Positions 34,560 through 42,924 of a DNA stretch of 64,000 nt are shown here, piece after piece. Made by a program: the position numbers and the translations under genes. Position 1 is the stretch's first letter. Every line of letters begins with the position of its first letter. Under the pieces are notes generated by a model that made no database searches, was not told where the DNA came from, and worked only from the letters and a program-made list of their open reading frames with translations. This stretch comes from an uncultured Bacteroidales bacterium. Its GTDB lineage: Bacteria > Bacteroidota > Bacteroidia > Bacteroidales > Paludibacteraceae. Location: assembly GCA_946406195.1 (NCBI GenBank), contig CAMJJT010000006.1, forward strand, positions 37,864-101,863. The letters run 5' to 3'.

Positions 34560-36326
34560 TTAATAAACATATCCGTCTCCACCTTGCGAAGCGAAGGTAT
34601 TATTGGGATCCCCCTCTACATCCGTTTTGAAATTCGGGTTAGCTCGTTTATCAATAGAGGGAACGGGGAACCAATTCAAGTATTCGGGAGTACCAGAAAC
34701 GAAGAACGGGCTCATGACTGCGGGCGGCATATCCATTTTATTCATACGTCCTTCCCAATGATAACGATACTGATCAGCTTCCCTACCAAAGAAACGTCCG
34801 AAGCGGATGAGGTCGATACGACGACGTCCCTCAAACCAGAATTCACGACACCACTCGTCGAGCAAAATCTCCTCATTGAGGTCTTGTAAAGGATCCGCAT
34901 TGGCGCGTTTACGAATCGTATTATTGATAATATTCAAAGCTTCACCCACCTGACCTTTTCTGAAGTGCGCTTCCGCTTGAATCATATAAGCTTCTGCGAG
35001 ACGGAAGAAAGGAATATCGGTATCAGGCCACGACGTACTTTGACGCGGCGATTCGCTCGGTCTATATTCTGAATAAACGCCGGTAAACTTCATACCACCC
35101 CACGATTCAAAGAAGTTTTTATTTTCTCCTAAACCCATCGGTCCACTCAACAAGAATTTATCGCCAGTATTCATACTATCAGAGCAGAAGATAGCCCGAT
35201 CATCATGCAATCTTGCCGGCATTTTAAACTCATCGAGGACAATTTCCTCCGTCGCCGTTGTACGGGAGATATTCATAGGCGAAAGGAACTTATCAATCAG
35301 AGTAGGCGAAGTACGCAGCGCATGCCACTCGGATTCAATACCCCACGCATTCAACCCGGCGTTACGAGGACCTGCAATCAGATACAGCGTGCTGGCATAA
35401 CTTTGCGAATAGATACCATCTTGATAGATTTGGAGGAGGGATTCTTTGATCACATCATCTCTATGGTTGTCGCCCATAAAGAGGCGTTGGTAAGCGGAGT
35501 AGGAGAAAGCTGAGTCAACCTGTATGCTCTCGGTTACCAAATCATGAATACCTTTATTGTCCTCAATCGTAGCAGTAGCAGTTGCCAAAGCGTCCTCCAA
35601 GGCTGAACCGGCAGCCCACTCCGGATTATATTTGTTATATACATCCGCATTGAGATAAATACGCGCGAGGAGTAATTGTGCAGCAGCCTTACCGACACGA
35701 TATTTATTTACACGCTGCGCCGGAAGCTCTACAATAAGGTCTTTGAGTTCCTGTACCAACCAATCATAGATTTTATAACGCGGCACAAAATGGGGATACT
35801 CATTGGTCTCGGTCGTAATTAACGGCGCATAGAGGAACATATCCATAAGGTAATAATAATGCAAAGCACGGATGAAACGCACTTCAGCGTACCGATACTT
35901 ATCTTCATCGGTTTCTTTCGAAGCATAAGTGAGGTAGTGGTTGCAATATTTCACATCCAAATTCAAGCGGGTATAGATACCGGGAATTGATTTCGTTTCT
36001 CCGTTCCACCCTGAAGTTTCGAGGATATCGGGTTGTTCTTTATCCTTCCAAATCCACCACGCCTCATCAGAGGTCAAATCATTACAATACCAAATCATAC
36101 GATAGAAGCCAGACGTACCTGCATCCAAGTCTTCCACATCGGAGTCATCTCCGGGTACAGATTGACCAATTACCGCCAAACAAGAATAACATTTGGTGAA
36201 CATACGATCCTGATTGAAGGACGTAGATGAGTTAGGGTCAATCGGTTTTGTATTAAGGTCTTGTACGCAAGCCGACAAACCTGCTACTGCCATTACAAGA
36301 ACCGCTATTTTCAAAAAACTTTTCAT
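34560..36326 (-). CDS. SusD/RagB family outer-membrane lipoprotein (second locus)
   Basis: 588 residues. Lipoprotein signal (AVLVMAVAGLSAC; Cys about 20), then helices of the SusD TPR fold (EVRFIRALHYYYLMDMFLYAPLI; VGKAAAQLLLARIYLNADVY). Typical C-terminal motifs are present: DIPFFRLAEAYMIQAEAHFRKGQVGEAL, then LLDEWCREFWFEGRRRIDLIRFGRF. It is the surface partner of the SusC encoded 37 bp upstream. Substrate unknown; the SusE-like and MFS neighbours suggest a glucan or disaccharide. Confidence 0.94.
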   Translation of the reverse strand: MKSFLKIAVLVMAVAGLSACVQDLNTKPIDPNSSTSFNQDRMFTKCYSCLAVIGQSVPGDDSDVEDLDAGTSGFYRMIWYCNDLTSDEAWWIWKDKEQPDILETSGWNGETKSIPGIYTRLNLDVKYCNHYLTYASKETDEDKYRYAEVRFIRALHYYYLMDMFLYAPLITTETNEYPHFVPRYKIYDWLVQELKDLIVELPAQRVNKYRVGKAAAQLLLARIYLNADVYNKYNPEWAAGSALEDALATATATIEDNKGIHDLVTESIQVDSAFSYSAYQRLFMGDNHRDDVIKESLLQIYQDGIYSQSYASTLYLIAGPRNAGLNAWGIESEWHALRTSPTLIDKFLSPMNISRTTATEEIVLDEFKMPARLHDDRAIFCSDSMNTGDKFLLSGPMGLGENKNFFESWGGMKFTGVYSEYRPSESPRQSTSWPDTDIPFFRLAEAYMIQAEAHFRKGQVGEALNIINNTIRKRANADPLQDLNEEILLDEWCREFWFEGRRRIDLIRFGRFFGREADQYRYHWEGRMNKMDMPPAVMSPFFVSGTPEYLNWFPVPSIDKRANPNFKTDVEGDPNNTFASQGGDGYVY

Positions 36327-36363
36327 AATAAAATGAGTTTTTCAGTTATCAGTATTCAATATT

Positions 36364-39300
36364 TTAGAATTGGAGGTTAATACCAAGCACCGTAGTCATG
36401 GAACGAGGATAGATGGAGCTATCTACACCACCGTTACCAACCTCAGGATCAAGTCCCGAGTATTTGGTGATAACAAACGGGTTCGAAACGGTGCAATATG
36501 CACGACCCGAAACTTTTCCCTTGTTGAAAGAATAACCAAGTGTGATGTTATCGCAACGCAAGAACGAAGCGTTCTCCAAGAAACGATCTGTGATACTATA
36601 ATCTGCTTGAGAAGAAATATCTACGCCAGCAGCATTATAGATTTTGTCTATATATCCATCTTTGTAATACGTATTGAATACATCCACCGGAACGGTAGAG
36701 AAATATTTACTACGTGACAAAGAACCGATAGGCACATTTGCAAGACGTGTAGAAATCACGTTATTGAATACGTAGTTACCGATATTTGCGCGGAAGGACA
36801 TACCGAGGTCAAATCCATAGAATTGGAACTTCATCTGGAATCCCATGGTAACCGGTGCGATAGGACTATGTTTCAACACCTTATCCTTCACATCAATTAC
36901 GCCATATCCTTCTTCTCCTTCTTTTTGCTGATCCACGATGTACCAATAGGTAGAACCATCCTCTTTGACACCTTTTTTCGCCTCGTAGAGATAGAAGATG
37001 TCGGTAGCATAACCAACTGCGTATTGGGTAATAAAGCTACCACCGCCAAGGCCTATACCACCTTTACCACCACCATCTACCATAGGATCAACACCATTGA
37101 GTTTGGTAATCTTGTTTTCATTCCAAGTTACGTTATAGCCCAGATCCCATTTGAATCGTTTGCCATAATCCAAGATAACCGCATTGATAGAGAACTCAAC
37201 ACCTTGGTTCTGGAGTGAACCAATATTCGACATTACGCGTTTACGATAGTTGGTACCCATCGGGACGTCTCTGTTATTAAGCAGGTCGGTCGTTTTACGG
37301 AAATAATAGTCAATAGAACCGGTAATACGGTTATTGAGGAACGCATAATCGAGACCAACGTTGTAGGTAGTGGTTTTCTCCCATGTTACGTCAGGGTTGT
37401 ATCCTTCGGGACGATCAGAGATATAGAGCAAATTACCTTCACTATCATATACTTTTTCCAAGATAGCGGTATTCAGGTCTTCGGTAGCATAGTTTTCTCC
37501 ACCCACCGGATAATAGGAGGTATGTCCCTTCGTCTGGGTGTAAGTCGGCATATAACCATAGTCTCCGATACCCTCCTGCTGTCCGGTGATACCATAACTG
37601 AGACGGAGTTTGAGGTCATTGAGCCAGTTCACATCTTTCATGAAGGACTCTTTGATCTTCCAGCTAAGCGCAACAGATGGGAAAATACCCCAACGATGAT
37701 TTTTAGCAAAACGGCTTGAACCATCTCCACGGAGGGTAGCAGTAACACCGATTTGGTTCCATCCCCACCAGTTCACACGACCGAAGAAGGAAACAAGGTA
37801 GTTTTCACCTTTACCCGAACCAACTTCCGGATAAGCTGCACCACCGGGTTCACCCGCCTTACCTTCATAGGTCATCGGGAAAATACCATTACCACGCTTT
37901 TTATAGTCGTTGTAGAAATGCTGCCACTCATAACCGACCATTGCATCGAAGTGTTGTCCTACATCTTCCCAATCATGTCCGTATTGTGCAAAGCAGTTGA
38001 ACTGGAGATTGTATTTCATCTTCTGCTCACTACCATTCCACCCGGTATAATGGCTTTCCGTACCTAACATATTGTTAATATAGGTCTGCTTAGCAAAGGA
38101 ATAGTCAGCACCGAAATTAGCATGAAGCACAAGGTCTTCGAATCCATGTACTTTATAGGTAGCCTCCAGATTTCCGACGAACTGACCGGCTTTGGAAGTA
38201 TTGGACTGATGTTTGAGTTTTGCCAAGGGGTTGGCACTTCCTTGCAATTTATACATCCAGTTAGTATCATCATACGGACCCTTCTCAGCTTCAGAAGTAT
38301 AGAGGGGCTGGAAGAAACCATCCCAGTGTTGATCGAGTTCGTCCTTGGTCAAATAATACTGGTAATGGTCTTTCGTCTCACCACAGTAAATGGGATCACC
38401 ATAGATATTGGTCAAATCACCTGTAGAGTAAATCGGCTGCGTAGGATCTTTATCAAGGAACGCGCCCGCGATACCCGGTTCGTACTCATTATAGATGTAC
38501 ATTCCCTTTGCATTGAGATTGAAAGTCAAGTGGTTATCCAAGAAGGAAGGATTAAGGTTCAAAGAAGCGGTAACACGCTGCATTTGAGAGCCCTTCACAG
38601 CACCATTATTGAGGGTATAACCAACCGAAGCACGGTACGGCATATCTACGTTCTTATCCTTATAGCCACCCGTCAAAGAGAGGTTATGGTCGGTAGAGAT
38701 AGAGGTGCGGTAAATCTGGTTAAACCAATCCACATTATCGTTCATGAGGTAAGCTGCCTCCTGCGCGGACTGACCGGAAGCCAAGGAATAAGCGCGGAGC
38801 TCATTACCATCGAGCACATGGAGATGTTTGAGGACAGTACCGAACGAAACGTTACCGTCATAGGTGACTTTCAGTTTCTGACCTGCTTTACCTTTCTTGG
38901 TGGTAATCAAGATGACACCGTTGGAAGCACGGGAACCGTAGATAGCGGTAGCCGAAGCATCCTTGAGGACGGTAAAGGTCTCAATATCAGCAGGGTTCAC
39001 CAGTGACAAGGGGTTCGATACACCAAGAATACCATTATTATCCATTGCTAGTCCGTCGATGACAATCAACGGCGCATTGGAAGCGTTCAGAGATGATCCA
39101 CCACGGATACGAATTTCAGCACCACCACCCGGGGCACCACCGCTGGTAGAGATATTCACACCAGCAATTTTACCGGACAACATATCCGTTGCGGTAGTAG
39201 TAAGCGATTTATTCATATCATCGGGTTTGATAGCCGTTACAGAACCGGTGGCATCGTTTTTCTTAACGACACCATAACCAACTACAACGACTTCGTCGAG

Positions 39301-39609
39301 CAACTCAGAGTCTTCGCCGAGCTTCACCGCCATCTTCGGCTGTGCAGCCAACTCTTGGGTTTTATAACCCATGTAAGAGATAGCGAGTTTCGCTCCGTTC
39401 GCTACTTTGATTTCGAAATTACCATCAAAATCGGTAATCGTACCGTTGGTCGTACCTATTTCAAGAATAGATGCACCGATAATCGGTTCACCGTTAGCCG
39501 CGTCAATAACCGTACCCTGTACGTTAGTCTGGGCATACGCCATCATACCTATCATGAGCATGAAGGCGATTGAGAAAGTACGCAAGATATTAAAATTATT
39601 GTGTTTCAT
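36364..39609 (-). CDS. SusC/RagA family TonB-dependent transporter (second locus)
   Basis: 1081 residues. Signal peptide (FSIAFMLMIGMMAYAQ), carboxypeptidase-like domain (VQGTVIDAANGEPIIGASI, DFDGNFEIKV, SYMGYKTQELA), the TonB-box-like EVVVVGYG (about 105), then the plug (MLSGKIAGVNIS, IEIRIRGGSSLNASNAPLIVIDG-type region, FTVLKDASATAIYG, GVILITTKKG). The long barrel ends in LGINLQF. It is the canonical SusC form, more typical than the first SusC here, and pairs with the SusD 37 bp downstream. Confidence 0.95.
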   Translation of the reverse strand: MKHNNFNILRTFSIAFMLMIGMMAYAQTNVQGTVIDAANGEPIIGASILEIGTTNGTITDFDGNFEIKVANGAKLAISYMGYKTQELAAQPKMAVKLGEDSELLDEVVVVGYGVVKKNDATGSVTAIKPDDMNKSLTTTATDMLSGKIAGVNISTSGGAPGGGAEIRIRGGSSLNASNAPLIVIDGLAMDNNGILGVSNPLSLVNPADIETFTVLKDASATAIYGSRASNGVILITTKKGKAGQKLKVTYDGNVSFGTVLKHLHVLDGNELRAYSLASGQSAQEAAYLMNDNVDWFNQIYRTSISTDHNLSLTGGYKDKNVDMPYRASVGYTLNNGAVKGSQMQRVTASLNLNPSFLDNHLTFNLNAKGMYIYNEYEPGIAGAFLDKDPTQPIYSTGDLTNIYGDPIYCGETKDHYQYYLTKDELDQHWDGFFQPLYTSEAEKGPYDDTNWMYKLQGSANPLAKLKHQSNTSKAGQFVGNLEATYKVHGFEDLVLHANFGADYSFAKQTYINNMLGTESHYTGWNGSEQKMKYNLQFNCFAQYGHDWEDVGQHFDAMVGYEWQHFYNDYKKRGNGIFPMTYEGKAGEPGGAAYPEVGSGKGENYLVSFFGRVNWWGWNQIGVTATLRGDGSSRFAKNHRWGIFPSVALSWKIKESFMKDVNWLNDLKLRLSYGITGQQEGIGDYGYMPTYTQTKGHTSYYPVGGENYATEDLNTAILEKVYDSEGNLLYISDRPEGYNPDVTWEKTTTYNVGLDYAFLNNRITGSIDYYFRKTTDLLNNRDVPMGTNYRKRVMSNIGSLQNQGVEFSINAVILDYGKRFKWDLGYNVTWNENKITKLNGVDPMVDGGGKGGIGLGGGSFITQYAVGYATDIFYLYEAKKGVKEDGSTYWYIVDQQKEGEEGYGVIDVKDKVLKHSPIAPVTMGFQMKFQFYGFDLGMSFRANIGNYVFNNVISTRLANVPIGSLSRSKYFSTVPVDVFNTYYKDGYIDKIYNAAGVDISSQADYSITDRFLENASFLRCDNITLGYSFNKGKVSGRAYCTVSNPFVITKYSGLDPEVGNGGVDSSIYPRSMTTVLGINLQF

Positions 39610-39644
39610 TGTTGCAAATGATTTATGATAATAGATTTATCAGA

Positions 39645-40586
39645 TTAAGGAAGATCAACCGCCTTATAGGTTATACCACCCAAGGTAAACACAAATGGCT
39701 TGCCGCTTTCGTCCAAATTATAAGCGGATATATTCAGAGTCATATCCTCTTTACCTTCCGTCTTGCTAATTGCAGAGATGGTGAATTTTTTATCCGTAGA
39801 CACACTCGAGAAGAACCACTCAAACGAGCACTCCCACTCGGTCTCATCATCGATAATAGCCTGCTTCTTTTCGCGGTCATAATGGGAACGTATTCCGTTC
39901 TTGATAACATATCCGGTATTCTTCATCGTAACAAGATCACGATAGAACTCATAACGGATACGACATGTGGTATCCGCACTGATTGTATCCATATGATCGA
40001 ATATTTGAATAGTATCCGTGATAAACGTCATAGGCGGAATAAACCTCGTTCTGATAGAATCTCTAAAGACACTATCTCTCACAAACTCAGCCTCATAGGT
40101 TCCTTCCCATGCTACATTAGGGAAGGTAGCGATGATACCCTCAAACTTCTCTACACGAGCTACATTGTTCGAGCTCTCACCTCCATATGTTTTCTGGTCT
40201 GAAGTAATGAGTGCATTTCCTTGGTAGGTAAGTTTGTAAGGTTCACCGTTAGAAGGAGTGACGAACAGATAATAGGCTGTACGATTCTCATTCCACCCAG
40301 CGTACTCATAGCGGAGGGTATCCACCTGTTTCTCCCGATAGGTTCCGTTACCGTAAGTGATGGTACGGTATGCTAACCGATCATCATTCACGTTGCCCAA
40401 GAACTCGAACTCTTCGATAGTGAGGTTCTGCCCCTCGACCTTCGCAAGACCGCGTGCAGACTTATGGATCGTGCTCTTAATGAGGTCATCCATGACGTCC
40501 ATCGCGTCAGACTTGGATTCGCATGAAGTGAACGCCAAGGAGGCTATCACCACCGCGAATACAGATACAAGTAATTTGTTTTTCAT
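39645..40586 (-). CDS. Lipoprotein of unknown function in the second Sus locus
   Basis: 313 residues, family not recognised. Lipoprotein signal (FAVVIASLAFTSC; Cys about 21) followed by ESKSDAMDVMDD, an acidic start like other surface lipoproteins. The body is beta-rich with paired strands and many Thr/Tyr residues (RTITYGNGTYREKQVDTLRYEYAGW; AYYLFVTPSNGEPYKLTY; LGGITYKAVDLP at the end). No catalytic motif. Encoded 35 bp upstream of SusC and probably cotranscribed; a ligand-binding or assembly accessory is only an inference. Confidence 0.72.
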   Translation of the reverse strand: MKNKLLVSVFAVVIASLAFTSCESKSDAMDVMDDLIKSTIHKSARGLAKVEGQNLTIEEFEFLGNVNDDRLAYRTITYGNGTYREKQVDTLRYEYAGWNENRTAYYLFVTPSNGEPYKLTYQGNALITSDQKTYGGESSNNVARVEKFEGIIATFPNVAWEGTYEAEFVRDSVFRDSIRTRFIPPMTFITDTIQIFDHMDTISADTTCRIRYEFYRDLVTMKNTGYVIKNGIRSHYDREKKQAIIDDETEWECSFEWFFSSVSTDKKFTISAISKTEGKEDMTLNISAYNLDESGKPFVFTLGGITYKAVDLP

Positions 40587-40625
40587 AAATAGATATTTTA
40601 GTTTGTTAGTTATTTTTCTGAGGGA

Positions 40626-40708
40626 TAGTCGACTGGTCTACTGGTCTACTAGTCTACTGGTCTACTAGTCTACTGGTCTACTAGTATACTGGTCAACTAG
40701 TGTAATAG
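40626..40708. repeat. Octad array between the MFS and lipoprotein genes
   Basis: About ten tandem 8-bp units of CTACTGGT alternating with CTACTAGT, reaching the MFS stop codon. The unit contains the palindrome-like ACTAGT. Confidence 0.9.
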
Positions 40709-42067
40709 TTACTCTTTCTCTTTGATCAGGAAGACAGACGCAGCGCCGAGGAGGAGAAGGACTCCCGCAACGACGAGCATACCGGCTTGTACGTGCGCGC
40801 ATATATATTTAAGGAATAAACCACCGCAGAGAGCTGCAACGATTTGCGGAATACAGATCGTGCAGTTGAACAAACCGAGGTAGTATCCCATGTTTCCACC
40901 CTTGATAGCGTTGGTCACAATCGTGAAGGGCAACGCCAGCATAGCCGCCCAAGCAGCACCGATGAGGGCGTAGCTGAGCCAGAGGACGTATTGGTCGGTA
41001 ACATAATAAACGGAGATAAAGCCGATAGCACCGACGATGAGGGAAATAGCATAAGCACCTTTATTACCGAACCAGTGTTCGAGTTTGGGCAGGAAAGCCG
41101 CCCAGACAAGCGAGCCAACCGCTTGTACGCAGAAGACTACGCCGACCCAGTTACCGGCGATCTGGAATGCCTCCTCCGATGCATTCGCTACCAACTCATC
41201 CCATCCGAAGCAGTTAGCTGCGATAGCTCCGTTCGAATAAGTCCACATATACATGAAAGCCGCCCAGCAGAAGAACTGCACGAGTCCGACCGTCCAGAAA
41301 GCGGAGGGAGCTTTACGGAGCAAGGTTATGAAACCTTCCTCCGATTGGTCATTTGACATTTGAGATTTGTTATTTTCTTTGATGCCATGGAACTCGGCGT
41401 ACTCCTGAGGATTGAGTTCCTTGACGGTAGCGAAGGTATAGAGGGAACAAAGAATAAGGATTAACGCGCCCGCGTAGAAAGACCACTTAACGGAATCAGG
41501 GATGACACCGTCCGGCGCTGTGTTCGCAATACCGATCCATGTGAAGAAAATCGGGAAGAGATAGCCCACCACGGAGCCTGCGTTACAGAGAGCAGACTGG
41601 ATGGCATAAGCTGTACCCTTCTGCTCCTCATTGACCATGTCGCCGACCATCATCTTGAAGGGCTGCATGGCGATGTTAATAGAGGTATCGAGGAACATGA
41701 GGCTGAACAAGCCAAACCACATGGCAGCGTTCAAACCCAAGAAGAGGCTCTGGGTAAAAGTGAAGTTACCGGCGTTGGGAAGAAGAAGCATCACCGCTAC
41801 CGCGATGAGCGCGCCCACGAGCAAGTAGGGTTTGCGGCGACCGAGACTATTCCAAGTCTTGTCAGAGTACTTTCCTACCAACGGCTGCACAATCATACCC
41901 ATCAGCGGCGGGAGGATCCAGAAGAAACTCAGGGTGTGAGGATCAGCGCCAAGGGTAGCAAAAATACGGGAGATGTTCGCGCTCTGAAGCGCATAAGCAA
42001 TCTGTACTCCAAAGAACCCGAAGCTCAGATTGAAAAGCTGTCTAAATGTTAGATTTCGATTCAGCAT
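40709..42067 (-). CDS. MFS sugar transporter (SLC45/GPH-like, maltose/sucrose type)
   Basis: 452 residues, 12 predicted membrane helices. N-terminal motif FGFFGVQIAYALQSANISRIFATLGA, then the signature PLVGKYSDKTWNSLGRRKPYLLVGA between helices 2 and 3, as in disaccharide carriers of this group. A hydrophilic loop with a short charged insert (about 225-245) separates the halves. It imports a di- or oligosaccharide through the inner membrane. It is the first gene of the second locus, with a promoter about 90 bp upstream, so the whole set (uptake at both membranes) is probably one regulon. Confidence 0.88.
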   Translation of the reverse strand: MLNRNLTFRQLFNLSFGFFGVQIAYALQSANISRIFATLGADPHTLSFFWILPPLMGMIVQPLVGKYSDKTWNSLGRRKPYLLVGALIAVAVMLLLPNAGNFTFTQSLFLGLNAAMWFGLFSLMFLDTSINIAMQPFKMMVGDMVNEEQKGTAYAIQSALCNAGSVVGYLFPIFFTWIGIANTAPDGVIPDSVKWSFYAGALILILCSLYTFATVKELNPQEYAEFHGIKENNKSQMSNDQSEEGFITLLRKAPSAFWTVGLVQFFCWAAFMYMWTYSNGAIAANCFGWDELVANASEEAFQIAGNWVGVVFCVQAVGSLVWAAFLPKLEHWFGNKGAYAISLIVGAIGFISVYYVTDQYVLWLSYALIGAAWAAMLALPFTIVTNAIKGGNMGYYLGLFNCTICIPQIVAALCGGLFLKYICAHVQAGMLVVAGVLLLLGAASVFLIKEKE

Positions 42068-42158
42068 AGTGTTTTTCTATTAAGCTTAAGCGTGATTTTA
42101 TAAATCTTTAAACGATTATTTCTCCATAGCATAAAATGCTCATGACTAAAATCGGGCA

Positions 42159-42190
42159 CAAAATTACAACATTTTTTTGGATTGTGCAAG
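42159..42190 (-). promoter_or_regulatory. Promoter of the second Sus locus
   Basis: On the minus strand, -7 TAATTTTG (42159-42166), 20-nt spacer, -33 CTTG (42187-42190). The MFS start is about 85 nt downstream of the predicted transcription start. Confidence 0.7.
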
Positions 42191-42240
42191 AGTATAGTGC
42201 ATTTTTTTGAATTTTTTTATAATTTTTGATGGATTTAAGG

Positions 42241-42301
42241 AACATAAACATAGATTTATATTTTGAAGGCTTCCAAAGCGATAAACATAGATAAAGCGCA
42301 G
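42241..42301. repeat. Interspersed element, short form
   Basis: Left motif AACATAAACATAGATTTATA, a small hairpin (TTTGAAGGCTTCCAAA) and right motif GCGATAAACATAGATAAA. The same left and right motifs flank the 150-bp element at 45146-45295. Confidence 0.7.
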
Positions 42302-42444
42302 ATAATCTAAGAAATAAAGTTAGTCCAAAGGTCCTAAAATGAGCCAAAAATTTATTGTCCACAGATTACGCAGATTTTTATTGGTCGGCGAATTAAACGA
42401 AAATGAAAGAAAAAATCATGTTTTGCATAAAAATGTCAAGAAAA

Positions 42445-42476
42445 TTTGCATATATGGAAAAATTGTTGTACCTTTG
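42445..42476 (+). promoter_or_regulatory. Plus-strand promoter with no adjacent gene
   Basis: -33 TTTG followed by CATATAT (42445-42448), 20-nt spacer, -7 TACCTTTG (42469-42476): a perfect consensus, yet the next gene (recQ) begins about 440 bp later. It may drive a long recQ leader or a small RNA. Confidence 0.7.
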
Positions 42477-42552
42477 CAGTCGATTTCTGAAAATCAATCC
42501 TCATTTATTAGAACAGACAAGCGAGATGAGGCTGAGTATATGATGAGCATAT

Positions 42553-42640
42553 ATTCAGCACCCATTGAGCATCCATTGAGCATCCATTGAGCATCCATTG
42601 CGACCACGCGGCAGACAGGCGGCAGACAGGGAGCAGAAAG
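42553..42640. repeat. Tandem 12-bp and 11-bp arrays
   Basis: Three to four units of CATCCATTGAGC, then CGGCAGACAGG twice and a diverged GAGCAGAAAGG. Both lie downstream of the orphan promoter at 42445-42476. Confidence 0.75.
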
Positions 42641-42704
42641 GGAGTGGACGGGGGAGGAGAAAATTCATAAAAAAGCACTATTTTTCAAAAAAAATCACTC
42701 TACT

Positions 42705-42736
42705 CTTGCATATATAAAAAATTATTCGTACTTTTG
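42705..42736 (+). promoter_or_regulatory. Promoter of recQ
   Basis: -33 CTTG followed by CATATAT (42705-42708), 20-nt spacer, -7 TACTTTTG (42729-42736). It leaves a leader of about 180 nt carrying a heptad array and two REP-like palindromes. Confidence 0.72.
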
Positions 42737-42753
42737 TGCCCAAATTGGCAGTT

Positions 42754-42781
42754 GGTCGATGGTCGATGGTCGTTGGTCGAT
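42754..42781. repeat. Heptad array in the recQ leader
   Basis: Four units of GGTCGAT (third unit GGTCGTT), directly followed by a tight palindrome GCCGGATGACATCCGGC. Confidence 0.8.
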
Positions 42782-42821
42782 AGATGCCGGATGACATCCG
42801 GCGGAATAGAAATAGACAAGG

Positions 42822-42839
42822 CTCGGCATGTATGCCGAG
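42822..42839 (+). repeat. REP-like palindrome, copy 6
   Basis: CTCGGCATGTATGCCGAG followed by AGTTTGACAAAGG. In the recQ leader, 30 bp from copy 7. Confidence 0.85.
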
Positions 42840-42868
42840 AGTTTGACAAAGGGGAGAGCGATGGTGGA

Positions 42869-42886
42869 TCGGCATGTATGCCGAGA
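42869..42886 (+). repeat. REP-like palindrome, copy 7
   Basis: ATCGGCATGTATGCCGAG (outer C-G pair lost) followed by AGTTAGACAAAGG. Same orientation as copy 6, forming a tandem pair 38 bp before recQ. Confidence 0.8.
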
Positions 42887-42924
42887 GTTAGACAAAGGGA
42901 ATTGAGAATTGAGATATACAATAT

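Larger units (their letters stand above)
42068..42924. other. Repeat-rich stretch without genes between the second Sus locus and recQ
   Basis: 857 bp with no credible coding region; a short plus-strand ORF at 42339-42590 runs through repeats and has no recognisable domain. It holds a minus-strand promoter (42159-42190), two plus-strand promoters (42445-42476, 42705-42736), a short interspersed element (42241-42301), several tandem arrays and two REP-like palindromes. Confidence 0.7.

Noticed and set aside
40626..40708. Possible small CRISPR-like array
   Set aside because: Units are 8 bp and contiguous with no spacers; no cas gene is near. It is a simple tandem repeat.
42339..42590. Small plus-strand ORF of 83 codons near the orphan promoter
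   Set aside because: It begins before the promoter and runs through repeats; no signal peptide, domain or conserved pattern is visible.
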